Positions 8,301-15,662 of a stretch of 59,611 nucleotides of DNA are shown here, in pieces. The number at the start of each line of letters is the position of its first letter. The stretch's first letter is position 1. Position numbers and translations under genes: made by a program. This stretch comes from Acidimicrobiaceae bacterium (GTDB lineage: Bacteria; Actinomycetota; Acidimicrobiia; Acidimicrobiales; Ilumatobacteraceae). Below the pieces are notes generated by a model. The model was given only the letters and a program-made list of their open reading frames with translations. It ran no database searches and was not told where the DNA came from. The stretch is taken from assembly GCA_003569125.1 (NCBI GenBank), contig BGOG01000012.1:1-59611 (forward strand). The letters run 5' to 3'.

Positions 8301-9841
8301 AATTTGCAGTATTGCCGCCGACTGCGATGGCTGGGTTCAAGCCCGATCAGATGGCTGCGTTACCACCTTCGGCGATGCAAGGCTTCAACCTAGGTCAAAT
8401 GAAAGTTTTGCCACCTTCGGCCATGTCTAGTTTTAAGCCTGATCAATTTGCTGCCTTGCCGCCAAGTGCGATGATCAGCTTTAAGCCAGATCAGATGGCT
8501 GCTTTGCCACCCGCGGCATTCTCGGGAATGCAGCAAAATCAGTTCAAAGTTATTCCGGCTGCGGCGATGGGTGCGTTTACTCCAACACAAATGGATTCAA
8601 TGCCTGTCGGGGCGTTGGCTGTGATTTCGCCAAGTCAATTTAAATCTTTGACTCCGGCTGTGATTGCATCGATGAGCCCTGAGCAACGCAACGCTTTGCC
8701 ACAGCAGGCACTGAACCCGGCTGCTAATGCTGCGCCGGTAAATATTGGTAACGCAAACGCACTGGCCGGTGCTCTAACCGGTTGGAACATCGACAAAGTT
8801 CCGCCGAATGCTTTCAATAACTTTAAACCTGCTGACGCCGCCAAGCTTTCTGCTGAAACTTTCTCGGCGATGAATCCAGAACAATTCAAAGCAATGCCTG
8901 CCAATGCCTTTGCTGGTTTCAAACCTGACCAAGTTGGCGCTCTTACGCCACAAGTTTTTGCTGGGATGAAACCAACTCAGTTGGCATCAATGCCAAATAA
9001 CGCGTTCGGTTCATTTAATAGCGAGCAGGTCGCTGCGTTGCCGGCTGCGGCGTTTGGGGCGATGAAGCCCACTCAGGTTGGTGCTCTGCCACCCGCATTG
9101 ATGTCGACAATGAGCCCAGAACAAGTTGGTGCGTTGCCTGCGAAGGCTATGGCTGGTTTGAAAGCGGATCAGGTCGATGCGTTGCCACCAACTGCATTCG
9201 CGGCAATGAAACCTGGGGCGGTTGGTGCCCTTTCGCCAGCAGCAGTCGGGTCATTGAATGTCGATCAGGTTGGTGCGATGCCGCCTGCGGCGTTTGGGGC
9301 GATGAAACCAAATCAGGTTGGTGCTCTGCCACCCGCATTGATGTCGACAATGAGCCCTGAACAAGTTGGTGCGTTGCCTGCGAAGGCTATGGCTGGTTTG
9401 AAAGCGGATCAGGTCGATGCGTTGCCGCCTGCTGCGTTTACGGCTATGAAACCTGCCGTGGTTGGCGCCCTTTCGCCAGCAGCAGTTGGTTCATTGAATG
9501 TTGAACAAGTTGGCGCATTGCCGGCTGCAGCGTTTGGGGCGATGAAACCAAATCAAGTTGGTGCTCTTCCACCAGCGGCGATGGCGACAATGACACCGCA
9601 ACAAGTTGGTGCTCTGCCAGCCAAGGCGATATCGGGTCTGAAAGCCGATCAAGTTGATGCTTTGCCACCAACTGCGTTTGCAACCATGAAACCTGCCGCG
9701 GTTGGCGCCCTTTCGCCAGCAGCGGCTGCAGGTTTTAGTAACGACACGTTGGCTGCGATGACACCGGCTCAAGAAAAAGCATTGAAGCCTGCATTCGTAA
9801 ATAAATTAACGCCAGAGCAAAAAGCAGCGCTGAAAGGCTAG
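5369..9841 (+). CDS. Large secreted surface protein: Ig-like domains plus about 43 sixteen-residue repeats
   Basis: A 1490-residue exported protein. Residues 1-24 form a signal peptide (basic start, hydrophobic core, PAHA cleavage-like end). Residues ~25-690 are Thr/Ser-rich beta modules resembling bacterial Ig-like (Big/SbsA-type) domains, each opening with an APT-like motif and ending near YKIYAEDAAGN or similar. A Gly/Pro-rich linker with a few Cys (residues ~693-745) leads to the repeat region from residue 762 to the end. The repeat consensus is A(M/F)xGFxPxQ(M/V)xALPP. No LPXTG motif, C-terminal membrane helix or other anchor is visible. The start ATG 5369 follows a GGGGG stretch at 5361-5365. 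The gene is probably controlled by the divergent TetR-type protein. Surface attachment or adhesion is a reasonable guess from architecture only. Confidence 0.85.
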   Translation: MSRKVSLFIAALMVAMFQVTPAHAASPTITGVGSPTTAGSYKVGSPIIEIRVQFSEIVNVTGIPTLELETGVTDRVLNYSSGSGTNRLVFNYTISTTTNPDTSPDLDYKATTSLALNGGTIKNGAAEDATLTLPAPGAANSLGANNAIIIDTTAPTASVTTVTVGPNGTGVTLNAVAQSNELGTLFLVKSSNSPTSRNAIMALPANERSNGTTVATINTNTNVPASMLTDGTYKIYAEDAAGNLSVASTNTVTIDAVTPFVGMVPMSTPLGNNSRISVQSSEIGTAYLVLSSIPVTTKANITGSADADFNAVTISAANTNTALLTTTLNPGNYKLYAVDAVDNLSMPFGSLITIGTDSSPPTVLNATPFTGETQAGIAANLVIRFSEPVAKFTTDSSKTISLVRSVTPTITTGSLTGNVATLTFSAAPGFVVGDKITTTSCSNAVYNNVASAITTISGSTISFAKTNADIASAAITGCAYTATKNDGTTNLITTSEIIPSDNSKVSVGSFPNDDQVTINPSGEMLFGVAYHVLISSGAIVDLATAPNIYAGVPSATPQTWSFSTGTDTIAPTLSSSQSDPPNGMTTFTPSRNITLKFSETVVDVATKLIKLCTGAVACGTPVQTFTLQSSSEVTVSGSLVTINPTADLGFSTTYFLLIEAGAFRDGSGNDYAGMATCSSHPCTYEFTTSAAPVAGAPPPSDGGGGGGAPAPTTGAAPVSCGPPPAPPCTPQIIGPAPTFGAGGVPLGNTLTAGNMGAVDPNAFRGFNPAQAGQIAPTAMAGMNSSQMAALPPSAMGGFNSSQMAALPPSAMAGFKPDQMSALPPSAMGGFNSSQMAALPPSAMAGFKPDQMSALPPSAMGGFNSSQMAALPPTAMAGFKPDQMSALPPSAMAGFKPDQMSALPPTAMAGFNQNQMAALPPSAMQGFNAKQMTQLPPTAMAGFNQNQFAQLPPSAMTNFKPDQMSALPPAAMGGFNQNQFAVLPPTAMAGFKPDQMAALPPSAMQGFNLGQMKVLPPSAMSSFKPDQFAALPPSAMISFKPDQMAALPPAAFSGMQQNQFKVIPAAAMGAFTPTQMDSMPVGALAVISPSQFKSLTPAVIASMSPEQRNALPQQALNPAANAAPVNIGNANALAGALTGWNIDKVPPNAFNNFKPADAAKLSAETFSAMNPEQFKAMPANAFAGFKPDQVGALTPQVFAGMKPTQLASMPNNAFGSFNSEQVAALPAAAFGAMKPTQVGALPPALMSTMSPEQVGALPAKAMAGLKADQVDALPPTAFAAMKPGAVGALSPAAVGSLNVDQVGAMPPAAFGAMKPNQVGALPPALMSTMSPEQVGALPAKAMAGLKADQVDALPPAAFTAMKPAVVGALSPAAVGSLNVEQVGALPAAAFGAMKPNQVGALPPAAMATMTPQQVGALPAKAISGLKADQVDALPPTAFATMKPAAVGALSPAAAAGFSNDTLAAMTPAQEKALKPAFVNKLTPEQKAALKG
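7652..9817 (+). repeat. 48-bp coding repeat array, two blocks (22 + 21 units)
   Basis: Forty-three consecutive 48-bp units code for 16-residue repeats: block 1 at 7652-8707 (22 units) and block 2 at 8810-9817 (21 units), split by 34 non-repeat residues. In block 1, alternating NSSQ and KPDQ units form nearly identical 96-bp dimers around 7750-8010. In block 2, five units make a 240-bp higher-order repeat starting at 9050, 9290 and 9530; the first two copies differ at few positions. This indicates recent expansion by unequal recombination. Confidence 0.9.
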
Positions 9842-9856
9842 CCAACAAAACGAGGT

Positions 9857-9889
9857 CGTGAGTGGGCGCCGATCTGGCGTCCGCTCACG
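9857..9889. terminator. Bidirectional hairpin between convergent genes
   Basis: A 14-bp stem (9857-9870 with 9876-9889) that contains two G-U wobbles closes a five-base loop GATCT. It starts 16 bases after the repeat-protein stop and ends 3 bases before the stop of the convergent EamA gene. No long T run follows, but the stability and position suit shared termination. Confidence 0.65.
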
Positions 9890-9891
9890 AA

Positions 9892-10800
9892 TTATTGGTG
9901 ACTAATAATTGATTCGTCGCGCCGCCCGAGGACCGAAACTATAAACAACGCGCTTATCACGAAACATGCTCCGATGACTTTTTTGATAGTAAGTATTTCG
10001 TCGAGAAATATAATTCCCATGATGATTGCAAGTACCGGTTCGATTGTTGTGATTATCGCCAGAGTGCTAGGGCCAACGCGTTTCATGCCGGCAAATGAAA
10101 AAAGAAATGGTGCAACGGTACCGAAAACACTGAAAGCAATAATCAAAAGCCAACTAGAAGTATTGCTCGGGTATTCGACCTTCAGATTGAATGGCAATAC
10201 GAGGCATAAGACCCAATAGCCGAGTGCGGCGCCCGTATTGATAAAAGTGACACCCGTTAGCAAGCCGACTTTTTTTAGTGTGCGTGCGACAGTCAGCAAA
10301 TAAACCGAGAACATGACCGCAGAAACCATCACGAGGGCGATTGCTCTATTTGAACCACTTTTAATTTGGTCTGCCGTGATGAAAATGCCAATCAACGTGA
10401 ATACCAACGAGACCGCAATACTACGGGTTGGTCGAGTTTTAAAAAATATCCAAGACAGCAAAACAACAATTAGTGGGTTGCAATACCAAAGCACGATTGC
10501 CAAACCAGTGTCGATCGTCTCGATCGCCAAAAAGTATGCGAATGAAACCGTTGTGATACCCAGGGCTCCAATTGCGAACATCTCAAGGATTATCTTTTTT
10601 GTTGGCAGTGGTTCTTTGCTCAATAAGATTTGGCGCAACGCGAGCATTATCAAACTCGCAATGGTAAACCTTACGGTCATCACTCCCAGCGGGTTCGCCC
10701 CCGAGTCGTAGGCGTGCTTCGCCAAACTCGGCCCCAACGAAAAACCGAGACTCGACATCATCACGAACAAGGTTCCGATCAGTCGCTGGTTTTTTACCAC
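9892..10800 (-). CDS. EamA/DMT-family permease
   Basis: A 302-residue integral membrane protein of the drug/metabolite transporter superfamily. It has about ten hydrophobic helices arranged as two EamA repeats. Conserved features include an N-terminal SLGFSLGPSLAKHA segment in helix 1, a VRF motif in helix 2, and the second-repeat signature EPVLAIIMGIIFLDEILT near residue 260. Family members export amino acids, nucleosides or other metabolites; the substrate here cannot be told. The start is GTG 10800. It is convergent with the repeat-protein gene and has no partner genes. Confidence 0.88.
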   Translation of the reverse strand: MVKNQRLIGTLFVMMSSLGFSLGPSLAKHAYDSGANPLGVMTVRFTIASLIMLALRQILLSKEPLPTKKIILEMFAIGALGITTVSFAYFLAIETIDTGLAIVLWYCNPLIVVLLSWIFFKTRPTRSIAVSLVFTLIGIFITADQIKSGSNRAIALVMVSAVMFSVYLLTVARTLKKVGLLTGVTFINTGAALGYWVLCLVLPFNLKVEYPSNTSSWLLIIAFSVFGTVAPFLFSFAGMKRVGPSTLAIITTIEPVLAIIMGIIFLDEILTIKKVIGACFVISALFIVSVLGRRDESIISHQ

Positions 10801-10880
10801 CAGTGAAATCTAGTTGGTGTTCGTTTGGTTATAGGCTCAAATACAGATTTTCACGCTGACTTACCGTTGAAAGGCAGAAA

Positions 10881-11680
10881 TTGCGAAAACGTCTTCTAGT
10901 GCTCGTGATCTCTTTGCGGTCGCGTTGTCGCCACACGCTGGCGACTCTGCGCTCAAAGCCCAAGAGAGAGATGCACAAGGCAAGGCAAGAGTTCTGCAAG
11001 GCACGATCACCGTGTCGGCGGCCTCGTCGTTGAGCGACCCGTTCGTTGTGATAGCAAAATCGTTTCGCAAAATAAACCCGAAAACCAAAATTCGATTCAA
11101 TTTCGGGTCATCGTCTTCGCTAGTTGCGCAAATTCAAGCAGGTGCACCGAGCGACGTTATTGCATCAGCCGATCTCGAGAGTATTGAAAAACTCGTCAAA
11201 TCTGGTGCAATGTCGAGGGTCGACTATCCACAAGTGTTTGCCCATAATCAGATGGCGATAGCGGTAAAGCTCGGCAATCCACTGAAAATTAATTCAATCA
11301 GTGACTTTCCGCGGGCGAACTACATCGCACTTTGCACTATCAATGCGCCGTGTGGCATCTATGCCGCGCAGGTTTTGGGCAAAGCTCTGGTCGTGATCAA
11401 CGAATCAAAGATCACTCGCGCGGTCGATGCCAGAGCGACATTGAACGCGGTGGCGTTCGGCGATGCAGATGCGGCAATTGTCTATCTGACCGATGTCTTA
11501 AGTGCGAAAAAATATGTCGACAGAGTCGAAATTGGTAGTTCTCAAAATGTCAAGACCGCATATGCGCTTGGTGCAATTCGTTCATCAAAAAACCAAGACT
11601 TGGCGGAAGCGTTTATCAGTTATGTATTGTCGAGTGATGGTCAAGCAGTGTTGAAGTCATTTGGATTTGCAAAGAGATAG
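10881..11680 (+). CDS. modA: Molybdate ABC transporter substrate-binding protein ModA (frameshift in signal peptide)
   Basis: Periplasmic-type oxyanion-binding protein. The mature part starts with ITVSAASSLSDPF and includes FGSSSSLVAQIQAGAPSDVIASAD and a later GDADAAIVYLTD, all typical of ModA. In the raw sequence the open frame begins only at TTG 10925. Adding one T to the T run at 10913-10915 extends it back to TTG 10881, giving a classic signal peptide (LRKRLLVLVISFAVALSPHA). An AAAGG ribosome-binding site lies six bases before that TTG. modB follows after 10 bases. Molybdate supply is needed for the molybdopterin formate dehydrogenase encoded later in the window. Confidence 0.9.
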
Positions 11681-11690
11681 TGCGCCGACA

Positions 11691-12494
11691 ATGAACAAAC
11701 GCCAAGCGATTTCTCGCCCACCATGGTTTGTCGGGTTCGGCGCTGTTTTGGGCTTTGTTTATATTTGTCTGCCGCTATTGGGTTTATTGCGAAATATTTC
11801 TTGGGGTTCACTCGTCTCGCAAATATCAGATGGTCCAACTCGTGATGCCTTGCGACTATCGCTTGTTACTTCGATTTTGGCGACGGTCGTCGCAGTAATT
11901 TTCGGTTTGCCACTGGCGTGGGTTTTGGCGCGAGTCAAGTTTCGCGGCAGTTCGTTGATTCGTGCACTTGTAATGTTGCCGATGGTTTTACCGCCCGTAG
12001 TCGGCGGAGTCGCGCTTCTTGCGGCATACGGCAAAACCAATGGACTAATCGGAACATTGCTCTACGACAGTTTCGGTCTGCAACTTACTTTTTCACCGGT
12101 GGGCGTCGTTATCGCCGAAGCATTCGTCGCATTGCCATTTTTGGTCATGGCAGTTGAAGGCGGGTTGCGATCAATTGATACTCGTTACGAAGAACTTGCA
12201 TCAACAATGGGAGCCGATGAAATAAAGAAGTTCTTTCAAGTGACAATTCGTCTATTGCGGCCGTCGTTAGTGGCCGGCATTGCTGTGGCGTGGGCGAGGG
12301 CACTCGGTGAGTTTGGTGCGACGATCACTTTTGCCGGCAACATCGCGGGTCGAACTCAGACAACGCCACTGGCGGTGTATTTATTGCTTGAGAGCGATCC
12401 GCAGGCTGCATATGCGTTGAGTTTCGTGTTGTTAATTATTTGTGTCGGGGTTTTGGTTTCGATGCGGGACAAATGGCTGGGGTCGCGACGATGA
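11691..12494 (+). CDS. modB: Molybdate ABC transporter permease ModB
   Basis: A 267-residue permease of the binding-protein-dependent transport family with about five or six membrane helices. It carries the coupling segment EELASTMGADEIKKFFQVTIRLLRPSLVAG that contacts the ATPase, and the ModB-typical RALGEFGATITFAGNI. ATG 11691 was chosen over an upstream in-frame start (11661) that overlaps modA. The 3' end overlaps modC by four bases (ATGA), which supports translational coupling in modABC. Confidence 0.93.
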   Translation: MNKRQAISRPPWFVGFGAVLGFVYICLPLLGLLRNISWGSLVSQISDGPTRDALRLSLVTSILATVVAVIFGLPLAWVLARVKFRGSSLIRALVMLPMVLPPVVGGVALLAAYGKTNGLIGTLLYDSFGLQLTFSPVGVVIAEAFVALPFLVMAVEGGLRSIDTRYEELASTMGADEIKKFFQVTIRLLRPSLVAGIAVAWARALGEFGATITFAGNIAGRTQTTPLAVYLLLESDPQAAYALSFVLLIICVGVLVSMRDKWLGSRR

Positions 12495-13120
12495 CTCTGA
12501 AACTTGAAGGCACAGCGACTCTCGGAGCATTCACTTTGAACGCCAATATTGTTGCCGACAATGAAATTATTGCGATAACTGGTGCAAACGGTGTCGGTAA
12601 AACAACTCTGTTGCGTGTGCTGGCTGGTTTGGTGAAACTTACGACAGGCACGCTCGTGGTCGACAATTCGGTTTATGACGACGCCACGACAGACAGTTTT
12701 GTGCCTGCGCATCAACGCCAGGTATCAATGGTCTTTCAAAACGAGACTCTCTTGCCGTTTTTGTCGGTCAGAGACAACATTGCGTTTCCGTTGCGGATGT
12801 CTCGAGTCAGTCGAACTCATGCTCGCGAACTCGCGCAAGAGGCGATTTCGATTCACGCAATTTCTAATCTTGCAGATTTAATGCCGAAAGACCTGTCGGG
12901 GGGCCAGGCGCAACGTGTGGCGCTAGTCCGTGCATTCATCTGTACCCCGAAAATTATTCTGCTTGACGAGCCATTGTCGGCGCTCGATGAAAACGCACGC
13001 CCAGAGTTACGCAAGTTTCTGCGTGAAAAACTGACAGAAATCGTGGGTTACAAATTCGTTGTGACTCACGACAGACAAGATGTCGATCAAATATGCGACA
13101 GAGAAATACATCTCAACTAG
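12491..13120 (+). CDS. modC: Molybdate ABC transporter ATP-binding protein ModC (short form)
   Basis: A 209-residue ABC ATPase. Walker A is GANGVGKTT (residues ~34-42), the signature is LSGGQAQRVALVRAF, Walker B is IILLDEP, and the H-loop is VVTHDRQD. The start is ATG 12491 within the ATGA overlap with modB. Full ModC proteins are about 350 residues and carry a C-terminal molybdate-binding MOP/TOBE domain; this one stops right after the ATPase domain. It would thus lack the substrate-sensing trans-inhibition of longer ModC proteins. The modAB context fixes the assignment. Confidence 0.88.
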   Translation: MTLKLEGTATLGAFTLNANIVADNEIIAITGANGVGKTTLLRVLAGLVKLTTGTLVVDNSVYDDATTDSFVPAHQRQVSMVFQNETLLPFLSVRDNIAFPLRMSRVSRTHARELAQEAISIHAISNLADLMPKDLSGGQAQRVALVRAFICTPKIILLDEPLSALDENARPELRKFLREKLTEIVGYKFVVTHDRQDVDQICDREIHLN

Positions 13121-13132
13121 TAGTATTTTGCG

Positions 13133-13645
13133 ATGGGCAAATTTCCGGTTGATGCATTTGTCGATGTGTTGGGCGCCAACTCAAAGTTTGCGCAGTCATT
13201 TGAAGATGAACACCTAACGGGCACCGCCCGCAAGGGTCTCGCAATCGTCACTTGCATGGATTCGCGGATTAATCCTCTCGCTGTGGTTGGAATGAAGTCA
13301 GGTGACGCAAAAATCTTGCGCAACGCAGGCGCCCGAGTCACAGACGACGTGTTGCGAACATTGGTCTTGGCGACGTATCTTTTGGCTGTTGAGCGCGTGC
13401 TGATCATGCCCCATACCGATTGTCGAATGGCGAGTGGTGACGAAGAGTCAATACACGCGAGCATCGAAGATAAACATGGCATCGATACTCGAAGTGTTGC
13501 GTTTCGAATGGTCACAGACCAACGAGCGGCTCTAGCCGCTGACGTCGCGAGCATTCGTGAATATTCGTTGTTGCCAAAAAACCTGGTCGTTGCCGGAGCG
13601 ATTTTCGATGTACACACCGGCAGGCTCGAGCCAGTCGACTGCTAA
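13133..13645 (+). CDS. Beta-class carbonic anhydrase
   Basis: A 170-residue protein of the beta carbonic anhydrase family, which interconverts CO2 and bicarbonate at a zinc site. The zinc ligands C41 (in CMDSR, with the D43/R45 dyad), H94 and C97 (in PHTDC) are all present, so the active site is complete. It begins 12 bases after modC and may be in the same transcript. It overlaps the convergent YeiH-like gene by four bases. It may supply bicarbonate or handle CO2 from formate oxidation, although the location alone is weak evidence. Confidence 0.9.
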   Translation: MGKFPVDAFVDVLGANSKFAQSFEDEHLTGTARKGLAIVTCMDSRINPLAVVGMKSGDAKILRNAGARVTDDVLRTLVLATYLLAVERVLIMPHTDCRMASGDEESIHASIEDKHGIDTRSVAFRMVTDQRAALAADVASIREYSLLPKNLVVAGAIFDVHTGRLEPVDC

Positions 13646-14661
13646 TAGAGAATTGCGACGCCGGCGCCCGAGATCGTGGCGATAAGTAGCCACGAGATTA
13701 AACCAAGCGCTAGCGGGCGAGCGCCGATGCTACGAAGTTTGCGTGCGTCGACCCCGGCACCGAGGCCGACGAGAGCGCTGGCGAGCAGCGTTTTTTCTAT
13801 CCATTTGGCGTCACTCAGAAAGACTTCCGGTAATTCAAGAATCGAATTGAGAGCGATTGTCGCCAAGAAACCAACAACGAAAAGTGGAACGAGGGGCGGA
13901 AGTTTGACCTGTGTCGCCGTTTCGCTCGAGGGCACTGAATGAGTTGACGCAAGTTTTCGGCGACGGGTGAAACTCACGCCTGCGACCAATGGTGCGAGCA
14001 ACATCACGCGTGTCAGTTTTACGATGATCGCAGCGTGTTGGGCTTCTTGATCCCCTGATGATGCTGTAGCAACCGTTTGGGCGACGTCGTGCACGCTCGC
14101 ACCAACCCACGAACCAAATTGCGCACCAGTGAAACCGATTAATTCGGCTGATGCCGGCAACAAAAAAATTGCCAGGGTGCCGCAAATTGTGACGAGTGCG
14201 ATTGCATAAGCCATGTCGTCATCATCGGCATCACTTACTGGCCGCATTGCGGCGATTGCCGAGGCTCCGCAAATCGAGAAACCTGTTGCTACGAGCAGAC
14301 TCAGCCCATGTGAGAGACCAAGTTTCTTGCCCAGCCACTGAGTACCGACGAAAGTGATTGCAACTACGACAATCACGAGAATCAAACCAGGCGCACCAAG
14401 TTCACGAACTTGAGCAAACGAAAGTTGCAAGCCGAGCAAAACGATGCCAAGTCGCAACAAACTACGGGCAGCAAATCGAATACCTGGGCGACAAATTTCA
14501 GGAATTAAACCAAAATTTGAGATCAAAGCCCCGAGTACGACGGCAACCACGAGCGGCGAAATCACGATTGGTGTTGCGGTTTTGACCACTGCTTCAATTG
14601 TGAATGCAACCGCAACAACAATGGCGCAGAGACCGAGACCGGGCAAATGTTTGCGCATCAT
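13642..14661 (-). CDS. YeiH-family putative sulfate exporter (UPF0324)
   Basis: A 339-residue polytopic membrane protein of the YeiH/UPF0324 family with roughly ten helices. Family hallmarks are LRLGIVLLGLQLSFAQV (residues ~68-85), FSICGASAIAAM and a GxSVHDVAQTVATAS-type segment near residue 190. The family is annotated as a putative sulfate exporter, with limited experimental support. It is interesting that sulfatase genes occur elsewhere in the window, but they are 31 kb away. The gene stands between the convergent carbonic anhydrase and the co-directional rhodopsin. Confidence 0.87.
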   Translation of the reverse strand: MMRKHLPGLGLCAIVVAVAFTIEAVVKTATPIVISPLVVAVVLGALISNFGLIPEICRPGIRFAARSLLRLGIVLLGLQLSFAQVRELGAPGLILVIVVVAITFVGTQWLGKKLGLSHGLSLLVATGFSICGASAIAAMRPVSDADDDDMAYAIALVTICGTLAIFLLPASAELIGFTGAQFGSWVGASVHDVAQTVATASSGDQEAQHAAIIVKLTRVMLLAPLVAGVSFTRRRKLASTHSVPSSETATQVKLPPLVPLFVVGFLATIALNSILELPEVFLSDAKWIEKTLLASALVGLGAGVDARKLRSIGARPLALGLISWLLIATISGAGVAILY

Positions 14662-14707
14662 GACACTGTGAGATTAACTCGCAAATTACCTGTAACCCGA
14701 GAAAGCA

Positions 14708-14735
14708 AAGAGCCCCAGCCGAAGCCGGGGCTCTT
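14708..14735 (-). terminator. Intrinsic terminator of the rhodopsin gene
   Basis: Read on the minus strand, a 9-bp stem AAGAGCCCC/GGGGCTCTT is extended by GGC/GCT pairs to about 12 bp around a TTCG tetraloop and is followed by TTTGCTTT. It lies 24 bases after the rhodopsin stop codon. This is a strong Rho-independent terminator. Confidence 0.88.
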
Positions 14736-14758
14736 CGTATTCAATTCGGTGTTGCGAT

Positions 14759-15514
14759 TTAGGCTTCTTTGTAACCTTCTGCCTTTGAGCGTGCGATTGC
14801 AATGCCCAAGATCAAAAGACCATAACCTGGCTTGGCAAGCACGTCGGCGATTGTGTAACCGACTTGAATATATGTCTGCGACTGGAGTGCTTCGAGTCCA
14901 ATTGCCTTGGCCAAGAAACTCTCACTGTCACCCAAGAGGTAAGCAATTGGGTAGACCGACCAAGTAATCAACAACACATATCGAAGGTTGTTGAGTTTCT
15001 TGCCGATCTCGCCAGATTGACTCTTCAGTGCTTTGCCGACACCGCCTGCGAAAAGCTCCCAAAGGATGTAGACAAATGGCACCATTGCAACGATCCACCA
15101 GATCATGCTGGCGTCGCTTCCTGCTGCTGCAGTCTCACCTGGGTAACCAAATGCGATCATCAACAATGCTGCAACTGCAAGCTTTGTTGTCAGACCACTT
15201 GCTTTTTCCTTGGCGACGCCTGAGACGACGACAAGTTCTGCTACAAGTAGTGGAACTGTCAAGAGCCAGTCTGCGTAGCGGTAGCCGTCGTTCCATGGTG
15301 CACCCTCAGCAAAATTGCTGAACATTCGCCAGTAGTGATAAGCGGCGATACCGCAAATCATCGCTGACATTGTTACTGCACTGCGATACGCAGGTGATAC
15401 TCGACTTCGTGACACCAAGTAGTAAACGAACGAGATTGCCATCGCTGCTACAGCGAAAGAAAGCGCGTTGTAAACTAACTGGTCATTGCTCGTTACGAGC
15501 TTTTCCATTTCCAT
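14759..15514 (-). CDS. Actinorhodopsin (green-type light-driven proton pump)
   Basis: A 251-residue seven-helix retinal protein. Residues align with proteorhodopsin: H60 (equivalent to H75), proton acceptor D82 (D97), T86 (T101), L90 (L105, green-absorbing type), proton donor E93 (E108), counter-ion D224 (D227) and Schiff-base K228 (K231) in DVLAKPGYG. The DTE motif marks an outward proton pump. The sequence RYADWLLTVPLLVAEL is close to freshwater actinorhodopsins. GGGAGG about 8 bases upstream serves as ribosome-binding site. No retinal synthesis gene (blh, crt) is in the window, so chromophore supply is unknown from here. It is divergent from fdhD. Confidence 0.96.
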   Translation of the reverse strand: MEMEKLVTSNDQLVYNALSFAVAAMAISFVYYLVSRSRVSPAYRSAVTMSAMICGIAAYHYWRMFSNFAEGAPWNDGYRYADWLLTVPLLVAELVVVSGVAKEKASGLTTKLAVAALLMIAFGYPGETAAAGSDASMIWWIVAMVPFVYILWELFAGGVGKALKSQSGEIGKKLNNLRYVLLITWSVYPIAYLLGDSESFLAKAIGLEALQSQTYIQVGYTIADVLAKPGYGLLILGIAIARSKAEGYKEA

Positions 15515-15633
15515 TTAGATTCCTCCCAGAAATATCTATCAAGTTCCGGACAACTAATGTCGCCCTTTTTGAACTCGACTAAATAATAATTCGGGATAGA
15601 CGCTAAATGCGAACTTTTAAGACCTGTAAAACC

Positions 15634-15650
15634 CCTTGTTTTACGCAAGG
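15634..15650 (+). promoter_or_regulatory. Small hairpin in the fdhD leader
   Basis: CCTTG (15634-15638) pairs with CAAGG (15646-15650), 12 bases upstream of the fdhD ATG. The only Shine-Dalgarno-like bases (AAGG) lie in the 3' arm, so the hairpin could mask them. The stem is only five base pairs, so this is tentative. Confidence 0.25.
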
Positions 15651-15662
15651 TATCCTTAACTT

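Noticed and set aside
7433-8302. Long antisense open frame (289 residues, Arg/His-rich) opposite the repeat array
   Set aside because: It only mirrors the GC-rich repeat units; composition is not protein-like and there is no start context.
7652-9817. Repeat array considered as a CRISPR
   Set aside because: Units are adjacent coding repeats without unique spacers, in frame with a secreted protein, and no cas gene is present.
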